This document shows, piece by piece, positions 8,568-17,056 of a stretch of DNA of 64,000 bases (positions are counted from its first letter, which is position 1; each line of letters opens with the position of its first letter). The notes under the pieces are model-generated. The model saw only the letters and a list, made by a program, of their open reading frames with translations, did no database searches and was not told where the DNA came from. Location of the stretch: the NCBI GenBank assembly GCA_963848525.1, contig CAWKDZ010000005.1, forward strand, positions 372,001 to 436,000. Reading direction: 5' to 3'. This DNA comes from JACCTU01 sp963848525. GTDB lineage: Bacteria > Actinomycetota > Thermoleophilia > Gaiellales > Gaiellaceae. The translations under genes and the position numbers were made by a program.

Positions 8568-9428
8568 ATGTTGGACACAGTTGAGAAGACGATGACCGCT
8601 CCGGCCGGGACGAACGGCGCCGTGACCGCGGTCGAGGTCGTCGGCCTCCGCAAGGAGTTCGTGCGGCGCAAGAAGCGGAAGGGGCGCTTCCGTGGCCGCG
8701 AGCGCACGCGCGTCGCCGCTCTCGACGGCGTCACGTTCACGATGCGGAAGGGCGAGACGCTCGCGATCCTCGGCCAGAACGGCTCGGGGAAGTCGACCCT
8801 GGTCCGCTTGCTCTCGACGCTCCTCTTGAGCGACGGCGGCAGCGTGCGGATCTTCGGCCACGACGTCTACCGGGAGCACCGGGCCGTGCGGCGGCTCGTC
8901 AACCGCGTTTCCGTCGAGGCGAGCTTCTTCAAGAAGATGTCCGCGACCGAGAACCTGAGCTACGCGGCCCGCTTCTACGGCATGGCGCCGAGCCAGACGC
9001 GCGACCGGATCCCGGAGATTCTCGCGCGCGTCCACTTCCCGAAGGACCGGCTCACCGACTCGATGGAGAACCTCTCGCGTGGGACGCAGCAGAAGGTCGC
9101 GCTCGCGCGGGCACTCCTCACCTCGCCGGTGCTGCTGCTCCTGGACGAGCCGACGACGGGCCTCGACCCGCGCTCGAAGCTCGAGGTGCAGCAGTTCATC
9201 CGCGAGATCCGCAAGTCGCACGACGCGACCGTCCTGCTCTGCACGCACGACCTCGCCGAGGCCGAGACGCTCGCCGAGCGGATCGGGATCCTCGACGGCG
9301 GCAAGCTGATCGCGCTCGGGCCGGCCGAAGAGCTCAAGCGGCAATACGACAGCGAGACGCTCGAGGAGGCCTTCTTCGCCGCGACCGGCAAGTCGCTCGA
9401 GGACGAGGGAGAGGAGGACGACGAATGA
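8568..9428 (+). CDS. ABC transporter ATP-binding protein (ABC-2/drug-export type)
   Basis: A 286-residue ATPase with Walker A GQNGSGKST, Q-loop region near NRVSVEASFF, signature LSRGTQQK, Walker B VLLLLDEPTTGLDP and switch His in CTHDLAEAE. It powers the permease encoded next, whose ATG overlaps its stop (ATGA). The first 60 residues contain a basic insertion (RRKKRKGRFRGRERTRV) between the first two strands, as in NodI/DrrA-like exporters. The SD is AAGGAG. The substrate (lipid, polysaccharide or drug) cannot be inferred. Asp/Glu-rich C-terminal end. Confidence 0.9.
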   Translation: MLDTVEKTMTAPAGTNGAVTAVEVVGLRKEFVRRKKRKGRFRGRERTRVAALDGVTFTMRKGETLAILGQNGSGKSTLVRLLSTLLLSDGGSVRIFGHDVYREHRAVRRLVNRVSVEASFFKKMSATENLSYAARFYGMAPSQTRDRIPEILARVHFPKDRLTDSMENLSRGTQQKVALARALLTSPVLLLLDEPTTGLDPRSKLEVQQFIREIRKSHDATVLLCTHDLAEAETLAERIGILDGGKLIALGPAEELKRQYDSETLEEAFFAATGKSLEDEGEEDDE

Positions 9429-10258
9429 AGGGCGCAGCCGCAACCATGAGGGCCGAGCTGATCGGCCTCGCCGGCGTCGTCGAGCGCAACGTCTACCTGA
9501 CGAAGCGGTACTTCCTCTGGGACGTCGCGTTCTTCGTCTGGACGGTCGCGAACACCCTGACGATCGTCTTCATCGCCAAGGGGTTCGAGGCGACCGGCGC
9601 CACGCTCGACGTGAACGAGGCGACCACCTCGCTGCTGATCGGCGCGGTCATCTGGGCGTACCTCGGGATCATCTTCGAGTTCCTGACCGAGACGGTCGCA
9701 TGGGAACGCTGGGAGGGGACGATCGAGTACACGTTCATGGCCCCGCTCTCCCGCGCGATGCACCTGGCGGGTCAGGGTGTCTTCGCGATCATCTACGGGC
9801 TCGCGCGGGCGGCCCTGCTGTTCACGGTCGTCGCACTCTTCTTCGACCTGAGCCTCCCGAACGCGGACTTCGTCGCCGCGCTGCTCGTCGTCGCCGTCGC
9901 GTCGGTGTCGTTCATCGGGATCGGGATGATGACCTCGGTGATGCCGCTGATCTCGCCGGAGAAGGGGATGCAGCTCGGGTTCATCGCCCAGGGCATCCTG
10001 CTCGTCGTCTCGGGCGTCTACTACCCGGTCGAGGTCCTGCCGGGCTGGATGCAGGCGATCGCGACGATCTCGCCCGCCACCTACGCGCTCGAAGGCGCGC
10101 GAGAGGCGATCATGGAGGGTGCGGGTGTCTCGGAAATGTGGGTGTACATCTGGCCGCTGATCATCATCGGGGTCGTCTCGGTGCCGCTCGGCCTGTGGGT
10201 CTTCTCCCTCGGTGAGCGGTACGCCAAGCACCACGGCAAGCTCAAGCGGTCCGGGTAG
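9425..10258 (+). CDS. ABC-2 type transporter permease
   Basis: A 277-residue membrane protein with about six helices. It has the ABC-2 permease layout: an N-terminal amphipathic stretch, helices around FFVWTVANTLTIVFIA and LIGAVIWAYLGIIFEF, and the C-terminal conserved region QGILLVVSGVYYPVEVLPGWMQ with ATYALEGAREA, typical of DrrB/NodJ-like exporters. It forms the channel for the ATPase encoded immediately upstream. The following MFS gene begins inside its last 47 bases. Confidence 0.88.
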   Translation: MKGAAATMRAELIGLAGVVERNVYLTKRYFLWDVAFFVWTVANTLTIVFIAKGFEATGATLDVNEATTSLLIGAVIWAYLGIIFEFLTETVAWERWEGTIEYTFMAPLSRAMHLAGQGVFAIIYGLARAALLFTVVALFFDLSLPNADFVAALLVVAVASVSFIGIGMMTSVMPLISPEKGMQLGFIAQGILLVVSGVYYPVEVLPGWMQAIATISPATYALEGAREAIMEGAGVSEMWVYIWPLIIIGVVSVPLGLWVFSLGERYAKHHGKLKRSG

Positions 10259-11507
10259 ACGCAGCCGAGGGCCGAAGATCCTGGAGCCGTTCCGGGTCCG
10301 GGACTTCGCCCTCTACTGGGTCGCCCGGACCGTCTCGTTCCTCGGCGACGGCGTCATGGTCGTCGCGCTGCCCTGGCAGGTCTACGAGCTGACGGACTCG
10401 CCGGTGGCGATGGGGGTCGTCGGCGCGATCCAGACCGGCTCGATCCTCGCGTTCGTGCTCCTGGGCGGTGTCGCGGCCGATCGGATCGAGCGGAAGAAGG
10501 TGATCATCGTCTCCGACCTCGCCCGTGCGCTCGCGGCCGGGGCAGCGGGCGCGCTCGCGATCTCGGGGTCGATCGAGCTGTGGCACCTCGGCGTGCTGGT
10601 CGTGGTCTTCGGGGTCGCGCAGGCGTTCGCCGGGCCTGCGTTCGGCTCGATCGTCCCGCAGCTCGTGCCGAACGACCTGCTCGTGCAGGCCAACTCGGCG
10701 CTCTTCACCGTCAACCCGATCGCCTTCCGCTTCGTCGGGCCCGCGCTCGGCGGCGTGATCATCGCGGCGGCGGGCACGGGCGCGGCCTTCCTCTTCGATG
10801 CGGCGACGTTCCTCGTCGGCGCCCTCACGATCGCGCTGCTCTCGAGCCGTCCGGCGGCGCGGCTGCTCGAGGAGGGAGAGCAGCGGACGATCGTCCAGGA
10901 CATCCGGGAGGGGATCGGCTACGTCCGCGGGCGAGCCTGGCTCTGGGGGACGCTCCTCTGGAACTTCCTCGTCATCCCGCTGACGTGGGCGCCCTACGTC
11001 GTCCTGCTCCCGCACCTCGTCAAGAACGACATGGGCGGCGACGCGCGCAGCCTCGGGCTGATCTTCGCGGCGGGCGGTCTCAGCGCGATCGTCACCTCAG
11101 TGACGCTCTCGCAGGTGCGGCTCCCGCGACGGCATCTGACGTTCATGTACGCGATGTTCGGGTTCGCGGTGCTCGACCTCGCCGTCTACGCGCTCACGCA
11201 GGAGCCGTGGCAGGCGATGGTCGTCGCGTTCGTCGCCGAGTGCGGCTTCATGTCGGGCGTGATCGTCTGGAACACGCTGCTGCAGAAGGCCGTGCCGGCG
11301 GCGATGCTCGGCCGTGTGCGCAGCCTCGACTGGCTGACCGCGACCGCGCTGACGCCGCTCGCGTTCGCCGCGGTCGGACAGCTCTCCGAGACGGTCGGCG
11401 TCCGGGCCGTGATGGCCGCCTGCGGGATCACGGCGACGGCGCTGACGCTCGCGATCTTCCTGCTGCCCGGGATGCGCGAGGTCGAGCGAACGGTCTCGCT
11501 CTCCTGA
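10212..11507 (+). CDS. major facilitator superfamily exporter (EntS-like)
   Basis: A 431-residue protein with 12 predicted helices of the MFS_3 group that includes enterobactin exporter EntS: FRVRDFALYWVARTVSFLGDGVMVVALPWQVY at the N-terminus, and the motif-A-like loop GGVAADRIERKKVI between helices 2 and 3. The middle loop carries RPAARLLEEGEQRTIVQDIREGI. The GTG start at 10212 overlaps the ABC permease gene by 47 bases; no better start exists closer to the first helix. The substrate is unknown, but co-transcription with an ABC exporter suggests an efflux unit. Confidence 0.85.
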   Translation: MSGTPSTTASSSGPGRRSRGPKILEPFRVRDFALYWVARTVSFLGDGVMVVALPWQVYELTDSPVAMGVVGAIQTGSILAFVLLGGVAADRIERKKVIIVSDLARALAAGAAGALAISGSIELWHLGVLVVVFGVAQAFAGPAFGSIVPQLVPNDLLVQANSALFTVNPIAFRFVGPALGGVIIAAAGTGAAFLFDAATFLVGALTIALLSSRPAARLLEEGEQRTIVQDIREGIGYVRGRAWLWGTLLWNFLVIPLTWAPYVVLLPHLVKNDMGGDARSLGLIFAAGGLSAIVTSVTLSQVRLPRRHLTFMYAMFGFAVLDLAVYALTQEPWQAMVVAFVAECGFMSGVIVWNTLLQKAVPAAMLGRVRSLDWLTATALTPLAFAAVGQLSETVGVRAVMAACGITATALTLAIFLLPGMREVERTVSLS

Positions 11508-11545
11508 CCGATCCGGCGTGTAGGTTCCCGCGCGGAGGCTCTGCA

Positions 11546-12701
11546 CTGGTCGTACGAGTCGTCGGGGTTGCGCTCGCGCTGGCCGTGGGGCTGGTGGGCG
11601 CACCCGCGCTCGCGGCCGAGCGAGTCGAGTCGATCCGGCTGATCCAGACCCGGTTGGCCCAGCAGACGGTCGACCTCGGCCGGAGAGGCGCTTCCGCCGG
11701 CGACCTCGTCTACTCGGCCTATTCGCTCACCCGAGCGGCTCCCGACGCCGACCGGCCGGTCGGAGGGCCCGTGGGCTCGCACTCCAGGACGAGGACGACG
11801 CTCGTCGGCGGTGTGGGTAGCGTCGCCGAGACGTCCATGCTCGCGAACGGGTCGATCACTGCGGGCGGCGTCGTCGGCTCCAGGGTCAGGACGCTCGCCG
11901 TGCTGGGAGGCACCGGCGCGTTCGCCAATGCGCAAGGCACGCTCTCGGTCAAGCCGCTCGACCCCCGTCGCACGCTGCTCGAGTACACGCTGGTCTACGC
12001 CGAGGGAGGCAGCGGCCCGGCCGGCCCGCCCGGACCGACTGGGCCCGCCGGCGCCACGGGAGCCCCCGGCGCAGCCGGCGCGCCCGGGCCTGCGGGCGCA
12101 GCCGGGCCTGCCGGCCCCACCGGCCCAATCGGCCCCGCCGGGCCGGACGGTCCACCCGGTCCCGCCGGCCCCGCTGGCCCGGTCGGCCCGGCCGGTCCCA
12201 CCGGGCCCGCCGGCCCCGCCGGCCCGGTCGGGCCGGACGGTCCCCCCGGCCCCGCCGGCGCGGCAGGGCCCGCCGGCCCAGGTGGCCCAGCCGGTCCCAC
12301 CGGCCCGGCAGGCGCCACTGGCCCGCAGGCCAGGCCCGGCAGGCCCGGCAGGCCCGGCAGGCGCCACTGGCTCAACAGGCGCCACTGGCCCAGCGGGCCC
12401 CGCAGGCCCGCCCGGCGTCTCGGGCCTCGTCCGAGTGCCCGTGACCTCGGTCACCGACTCGGCGACCACCAAGAGCGCCACCGCGCCATGCGCGGGCGGA
12501 CGGCGCGCAATCGGCGGCGGCGGGGTGGCCACGTTCGTCGCGGGCGGAGGCGCGGCCGCCGACCTCGCCATCGTCCGCTCCGAGCCGACGGTCGACGCCA
12601 TGGGGAACCCGACGGGCTGGATCGTCACGGCCAACGAGACGGACGCGATCGCCGGTACCTGGACGGTGACCGCGGTCGCCATCTGCGCCTTCGTCACCTG
12701 A
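11546..12701 (+). CDS. exported collagen-like protein with N-terminal beta-barrel-like domain, frameshifted
   Basis: A signal peptide (VVRVVGVALALAVG, cleavage after APALA) is followed by about 130 residues resembling the allene-oxide-cyclase/dirigent barrel (GDLVYSAYSLT, LGGTGAFANAQGTLSVK). A Gly-x-Y collagen tract follows (12014-12415), and then a C-terminal domain (VTSVTDSATTKSATAPC, RSEPTVDAMGNPTGW, AGTWTVTAVAICA) seen in exported proteins of related actinobacteria. One base is missing or added near 12330 inside the repeats. The start appears to be CTG (11546-11548), seven bases after GGAGG (11534-11538); no ATG, GTG or TTG is available in frame. TAGGTT (11521-11526) may be its -10 box. 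Likely a cell-surface or matrix protein. Confidence 0.72.
12014..12415 (+). repeat. collagen-like Gly-x-Y coding repeat
   Basis: About 130 consecutive triplets starting with Gly, mostly G-P-A, G-P-T, G-P-P and G-A-T, encoded by GC-rich near-repeats such as GGCCCGGCAGGC. The frame slips by one base near 12330, in a run of three GGCCCGGCA-type copies. Such tracts assemble as triple helices in bacterial collagens. Confidence 0.85.
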
Positions 12702-12703
12702 GG

Positions 12704-12781
12704 TATAGACTCCGGCCCGTCCGGAAGGCGACGTGGCCTCGGGCGCGGTTGCCGCGCGCGAGGCTTTTTCATTTTGGGAGG
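12704..12781 (+). promoter_or_regulatory. leader of the second glutamine synthetase gene with terminator hairpin
   Basis: A -10-like TATAGA (12704-12709) is followed by TCCGG-CCCGT-CCGGA (12711-12725), then AGGC-GACGTG-GCCT (12726-12739), a short hairpin with a six-base loop. Its 3' arm begins a strong terminator stem (12736-12764, GCCTCG pairing with CGAGGC plus an inner GCGCGG/CCGCGC) with five T at 12765-12769. The SD GGGAGG (12776-12781) follows at once. This is the same architecture as the leader of the other glnA. It could instead be simply the terminator of the collagen-like gene. Confidence 0.55.
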
Positions 12782-12785
12782 TCAG

Positions 12786-14150
12786 ATGGCGCAGGTCGAG
12801 ACGAAGAACAGGGCGACGTCGAGCGAGGACTCCCGCAAGCACGTCCTCAGCCGCGTCGACAAGGACAAGGTCGAGTTCGTGCTCCTCTGGTTCACGGACC
12901 TCGAGGGGCACCTGAAGAGCTTTGCGATCACGCCCAGCGAGCTCGAGGACGCGCTCGACGACGGGATGGGCTTCGACGGCTCGTCGATCACCGGCTTCAA
13001 CGCGATCGAGGAGTCGGACATGATCGCGATCCCCGACCCGGAGACCTTCCAGCTGATGCCGTGGAAGGAGGGCGAGCGCAAGGTCGCGCGGATGATCTGC
13101 GACGTCGTCACGCCCGACGGGAACCCGTACGAGGGCGATCCCCGTTACGTGCTCAGGCGCGCGCTCGAGCGGATGACGTCGATGGGGTTCGACACCTTCA
13201 ACGTCGGTCCCGAGCTCGAGTACTTCATCTTCAAGGACGACACCGGCACGGAGACCCTCGACGAGGGCGGCTACTTCGCGCAGACGACGCTCGACGCCGC
13301 GAGCGATCTGCGCCAGGACACCGTCGCCGCGCTCGAGGGGATGGGCATCCCGATCGAGTACGTCCACCACGAGGTCGGCCCGTCGCAGCACGAGATCGAC
13401 ATGCGCTACTCGTCGGCGCTCGACATGGCCGACCACACGCTCACGTACCGCCTGATCGTCAAGGAGATCGCGAAGAAGGCCGGCTTCCACGCGACGTTCA
13501 TGCCCAAGCCGATCTTCGGCGAGAACGGCTCCGGCATGCACACGCACCAGTCGCTCTTCTCGGACGGCCGGAACGCGTTCTTCGACACCGACGACGAGTG
13601 GCACCTGAGCGACGTCGGCAAGGCGTTCATCGCCGGCCAGCTCCACCACGCCCGCGAGATCGCCGCGGTCTTCGCGCAGTGGGTGAACTCGTACAAGCGG
13701 CTCGTGCCCGGGTACGAGGCGCCCGTGTACGTCGCCTGGTCGCGCCGGAACCGCTCGGCGCTGATCCGGATCCCGCTCTACAAGCCCGGCGCCGAGCAGG
13801 CGACGCGGGCCGAGATCCGGTGCCCCGACCCCGCGTGCAACCCCTACCTGACCTTCGCGGCGCTCCTCCACGCCGGGCTCGAGGGGATCGAGCAGGGCTA
13901 CGAGCTGCCGGCGCCGATGGAGACGAACCTCTACCACCTGACGGCCGAGCAGCGGCGCGAGCGGGGGATCGTCTCGCTCCCGGAGACGCTCGGCGAGGCG
14001 ATCGACGAGCTGTCCCAGTCGGACCTGGCCAGAAAGGCACTCGGCCCGCACATCTTCGACCGCTACGTCGAGCTGAAGCGGAAGGAGTGGGACGAGTACC
14101 GCGTCCAGCTGACCGAGTGGGAGATGGAGAAGTACCTGGCGGTCTTGTAA
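12786..14150 (+). CDS. glnA: glutamine synthetase, type I (alpha-like)
   Basis: 454 residues from the ATG at 12786, placed by GGGAGG four bases upstream. All GS-I motifs are present: MGFDGSSITGF, GPELEYFIF, VHHEVGPSQHEID, NGSGMHTHQSLF, VPGYEAPVYVAWSRRNRSA, RCPDPACNPYLTFAA. The region around NLYHLTAEQRRERGI and the short C-terminus ending EYRVQLTEWEMEKYLAVL resemble the alpha group, which is regulated by feedback and not by adenylylation, in contrast to the beta-like GlnA at 5987-7426. It makes glutamine from glutamate and ammonia. The two paralogues lie about 5.4 kb apart on opposite strands. Confidence 0.95.
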   Translation: MAQVETKNRATSSEDSRKHVLSRVDKDKVEFVLLWFTDLEGHLKSFAITPSELEDALDDGMGFDGSSITGFNAIEESDMIAIPDPETFQLMPWKEGERKVARMICDVVTPDGNPYEGDPRYVLRRALERMTSMGFDTFNVGPELEYFIFKDDTGTETLDEGGYFAQTTLDAASDLRQDTVAALEGMGIPIEYVHHEVGPSQHEIDMRYSSALDMADHTLTYRLIVKEIAKKAGFHATFMPKPIFGENGSGMHTHQSLFSDGRNAFFDTDDEWHLSDVGKAFIAGQLHHAREIAAVFAQWVNSYKRLVPGYEAPVYVAWSRRNRSALIRIPLYKPGAEQATRAEIRCPDPACNPYLTFAALLHAGLEGIEQGYELPAPMETNLYHLTAEQRRERGIVSLPETLGEAIDELSQSDLARKALGPHIFDRYVELKRKEWDEYRVQLTEWEMEKYLAVL

Positions 14151-14168
14151 CCCCCGCTCCGGCGGGGG
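14151..14168 (+). terminator. hairpin after the second glutamine synthetase gene
   Basis: CCCCCGC-TCCG-GCGGGGG begins at the base after the glnA stop. No T-run follows, so termination would be weak or factor-assisted. Confidence 0.5.
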
Positions 14169-14179
14169 ATGATGAGCCC

Positions 14180-14267
14180 CCGGACCCGCACAGGCCTTTG
14201 CGGCAGCGTGGGTCCGGCAACTGACGGCCGATCGCGGGGTGCTTGCTAAGGCACCCCGTGGTCGTTG
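14180..14267 (+). other. possible structured leader RNA before the sugar-dehydrogenase-like gene
   Basis: Two stacked structures: CCGGACCC (14180-14187) pairs with GGGTCCGG (14210-14217). Then CAAC and GAC (14218-14225) pair with GTC and GTTG (14261-14267) around an inner 8-bp stem CGGGGTGC/GCACCCCG with loop TTGCTAAG. I could not match it to a known riboswitch class. It lies within the 159 bases between glnA and the next ATG. Confidence 0.4.
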
Positions 14268-14309
14268 AGGGAACCCTGCACTTGTTACTTGGCGCTCCGT
14301 CAGTTAACA

Positions 14310-16730
14310 ATGCGCGCTCTCTTGTCTGCGGCTATCTCCCTACGCATTGCGTACGGGGGCGTCTTGCTACTGCTTGCGCTCGCGTCCGCTCCCTCTGTCT
14401 TCGGTGCGACCGTCCCCTCAGGCTTCGCGGAAACGCGGCTCGCCCAGGGCCTCGGTCGGCCGACGACGATGGCCTTTGCGCCCGACGGCCGGGTCTTCGT
14501 GGCCGACCAGGGCGGGAGCCTCTGGGTGGTCAAGAACGGAACGCGGCTGACGACGCCGTTCCTCAAGGTCACGGTTGACGCGACGTTGGAGCGAGGGCTG
14601 CTCGGCGTCGCGTTCGACCCCGACTTCGCGACGAACCGGTGGGTGTACGTCTACTACACCGCCACGACCCCGACGATCCACAACCGCGTCAGCCGGTTCA
14701 CAGCGTCGGGTGACGTCGCGGTCGCCGGAAGCGAGCTGATCCTGTTCGAGCTCCCGCCGCTCTCGTCGGCGCCGAACCACAACGGCGGAGCGCTCCACTT
14801 CGGGCCGGACGGCAAGCTCTACGTCGCGGTCGGCGACAACGCGCGCGCGCGCAACGGCCAGGACCTGACCACGATCCTCGGCAAGGTGCTCCGGCTCAAC
14901 CGCGACGGCTCGATCCCGACCGACAACCCTTTTTACTCGACGACGACCGGGCAGAGCCGTGCGATCTTCGCGCTCGGCTTCCGGAATCCGTTCACGTTCG
15001 CGTTCCAGCCGGGGCCCGGCCGGATGTTCATCAACGACGTGGGCGGGCAGGCCTGGGAGGAGATCAACGACGGCGTCGCGGGCGGGAACTACGGGTGGCC
15101 TGACACCGAGGGGCCGACGACCGACGTGCGGTTCCGGAGCCCCGTCTTCTCGTACGGTCACGGCTCAACGTCCACAACGGGGTGCGCGATCGCCGGCGGC
15201 GCGTTCTACAACCCGCCGACGACGCAGTTCCCCTCGGCCTACGTGGGCGACTACTTCTTCGCGGACTACTGCAACGGGTGGATCCGCAAGCTCGACCCCG
15301 CTGCCGGCTATTCCGTCGTCGACTTCGCTACCGGGGGGAAGGCGATCGTCGACGTCGACGTCGCCCCCGACGGCGCGCTGCACTACCTCACCCGCTTTGG
15401 GACGGGCGAGCTCTTCCGGATCGCGTACACCGGCAGCCTCGCGCCGACGATCACGACGCACCCGGCGAGCCGGACAGTGACGGTTGGCCAGCCGGTGACG
15501 TTCTCGGTCACGGCGACCGGCGCTGCTCCGCTCTCGTACCAGTGGCAGCGGAACGGGATCGACATCATCGGGGCGACGCAGCCGAGCTATACGCTCGCGA
15601 ACGCCCAGCCCTCGGCCAACGGTGCGCGCTTCCGCGTGCGGGTCACCAACGGCGCCGGCGCGGCGACAAGCAACGACGCCACGCTCACAGTGACGTCCAA
15701 CCTGCCGCCGATCGCGACGATCACCCTCCCGCAGGCGGGCACGCTGTACAGCGGCGGGCAGACGATCACCTACGGCGGCAGCGGCAGCGACCCCGAGGAC
15801 GGCACGCTCGCCGAATCGCGGTTCACGTGGGTGGTGGACTTCCACCACGCGAGTCACATTCACCCGTTCCTGCCGGCGCAGAGCGGCGCGTCGTCCGGCT
15901 CCTTCACCGTGCCGACCACGGGCCATCCCGAGCACGACGTCTGGTACCGGATCCATTTGACCGTGACGGACTCGAGCGGCATGTCGACGTCGACGTTCCG
16001 CGACGTCAACCCGCGCCTCGTGCAGATCGGCCTCGCGACAAGCCCGAGCGGCCTCCAGTTGAGACTCGACGGTCAGCCGGTCACGACGCCGCACAGCTTC
16101 ACCGGCGTGGTCGGGATTCAGCGGACGCTGGAGGCGGACTCGCCCCAGACTGCGAACGGCACGAGTTGGTTGTTCCAGTCCTGGTCGAACGGCGGTGGGC
16201 GCGCGCAGACGATCTCGACGCCGCCGACCAACACCACGTACACCGCAGCCTTCGGCGGGGCGACCCCCCCGTTCGCCGCGAAGGTCAACTTCCAGCCTGC
16301 GACCGTGCCCGTCTTCGCCGGGTACCTCGTGGACAGCGGCACCACCTACGGCGCGCGCGGTAACGGCCACACCTACGGCTGGAACACCGCGACCACCACG
16401 CTCGACCGCAACGCGGGCAACTCGCCCGATCAGCGCTACGACACGTTCGCGCAGATGCAGCACTACTCGAGCCCCAACGCGGCGTGGGAGATCGCGGTGC
16501 CGAGCGGCAGCTACCGCGTCCGGGTCGTCGTGGGCGATCCGGTGTCGACCAACGGCGCCTACAAGGTCGCCGTCGAAGGCTCGCTGACCGTGAACGGGAC
16601 GCCGACTCCCGCTGCGCGGTGGGTCGAGGGCACGGCCACGGTCACCGTGACCGACGGGCGCCTGACGATCTCGAGCGCCTCGGGGGCGTCGAACAACAAG
16701 CTCTGCTTCGTCGAGATCGCCTCGGCCTGA
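14310..16730 (+). CDS. secreted glucose/sorbosone dehydrogenase-like beta-propeller with Ig-like and malectin-like domains
   Basis: An 806-residue exported protein; the ATG at 14310 gives a clean signal peptide (MRALLSAAISLRIAYGG, hydrophobic core, cleavage near SVFGA). Residues about 40-370 form a GSDH-type propeller (GRPTTMAFAPDGRVFVADQGG, ERGLLGVAFDPDF, NHNGGALHFGPDGKLYVAVGD, GFRNPFTFAF, GNYGWPDTEG) of the PQQ-dependent sugar dehydrogenase family. An Ig-like domain follows (PTITTHPASRTVTVGQPVTF, YQWQRNG), then PKD/Fn3-like segments and a C-terminal carbohydrate-binding malectin-like domain (KVNFQPATVPVFAGYLVDSG, YRVRVVVGDPV). It probably acts on extracellular sugars or glycans. Confidence 0.85.
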   Translation: MRALLSAAISLRIAYGGVLLLLALASAPSVFGATVPSGFAETRLAQGLGRPTTMAFAPDGRVFVADQGGSLWVVKNGTRLTTPFLKVTVDATLERGLLGVAFDPDFATNRWVYVYYTATTPTIHNRVSRFTASGDVAVAGSELILFELPPLSSAPNHNGGALHFGPDGKLYVAVGDNARARNGQDLTTILGKVLRLNRDGSIPTDNPFYSTTTGQSRAIFALGFRNPFTFAFQPGPGRMFINDVGGQAWEEINDGVAGGNYGWPDTEGPTTDVRFRSPVFSYGHGSTSTTGCAIAGGAFYNPPTTQFPSAYVGDYFFADYCNGWIRKLDPAAGYSVVDFATGGKAIVDVDVAPDGALHYLTRFGTGELFRIAYTGSLAPTITTHPASRTVTVGQPVTFSVTATGAAPLSYQWQRNGIDIIGATQPSYTLANAQPSANGARFRVRVTNGAGAATSNDATLTVTSNLPPIATITLPQAGTLYSGGQTITYGGSGSDPEDGTLAESRFTWVVDFHHASHIHPFLPAQSGASSGSFTVPTTGHPEHDVWYRIHLTVTDSSGMSTSTFRDVNPRLVQIGLATSPSGLQLRLDGQPVTTPHSFTGVVGIQRTLEADSPQTANGTSWLFQSWSNGGGRAQTISTPPTNTTYTAAFGGATPPFAAKVNFQPATVPVFAGYLVDSGTTYGARGNGHTYGWNTATTTLDRNAGNSPDQRYDTFAQMQHYSSPNAAWEIAVPSGSYRVRVVVGDPVSTNGAYKVAVEGSLTVNGTPTPAARWVEGTATVTVTDGRLTISSASGASNNKLCFVEIASA

Positions 16731-16743
16731 CGGCCGCGCCGGT

Positions 16744-16998
16744 CTAGAGGAAGCTCTGGATGTTCTCGCGGGGGACGCGCAGGCCGATCACGCCGCTCAT
16801 CGCGTCGATCTGCTCGATCGACTCGACGGGGACGAGGTGGCGCCGGCGGGCGAAGAAGCCCTTGCGCACCGCGACGGCGTCGGGCTCGTCGGGACGCGTG
16901 CCGTACATCGGCGACTCGACCTTCCCGATCACCCGGCCGCGCGAGTCGGCGACGATGTAGCCGGTCGTGCCGCGGAGGTCGTAGGCGAGCGCGCTCAT
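16744..16998 (-). CDS. PRC-barrel domain protein
   Basis: An 84-residue protein with a PRC-barrel-like fold: GYIVADSRGRVIGKVESPMYG, then a turn and HLVPVESIEQIDAMSGVIGLRVPR. PRC barrels bind RNA (RimM) or other proteins, or occur in small stress proteins; the role here is unknown. A -10 box TAGGTT (17006-17011) lies exactly seven bases before the ATG, so its mRNA is probably leaderless. Confidence 0.75.
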   Translation of the reverse strand: MSALAYDLRGTTGYIVADSRGRVIGKVESPMYGTRPDEPDAVAVRKGFFARRRHLVPVESIEQIDAMSGVIGLRVPRENIQSFL

Positions 16999-17056
16999 TG
17001 ACGCGAACCTATTCCCCGTCTGAAAGGAAATTCCCTCCGCTCAGGTAAGGGTTCTG

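Noticed and set aside
11995..12375. Antisense Gly-Pro-rich open frame
   Set aside because: GC-rich collagen codons also give G-P-rich peptides on the opposite strand. There is no start, SD or signal peptide.
12014..12415. CRISPR-like repeat array
   Set aside because: Short GC-rich triplet-based units in a coding frame, with no spacers and no cas genes.
10580..14224. A 1214-codon open frame on the plus strand
   Set aside because: It is out of frame with the MFS and glnA genes. Only the part overlapping the collagen-like gene is coding.
14180..14267. c-di-GMP or c-di-AMP riboswitch
   Set aside because: The GCACAGG stretch is suggestive, but the conserved core and tetraloop/receptor elements are missing.
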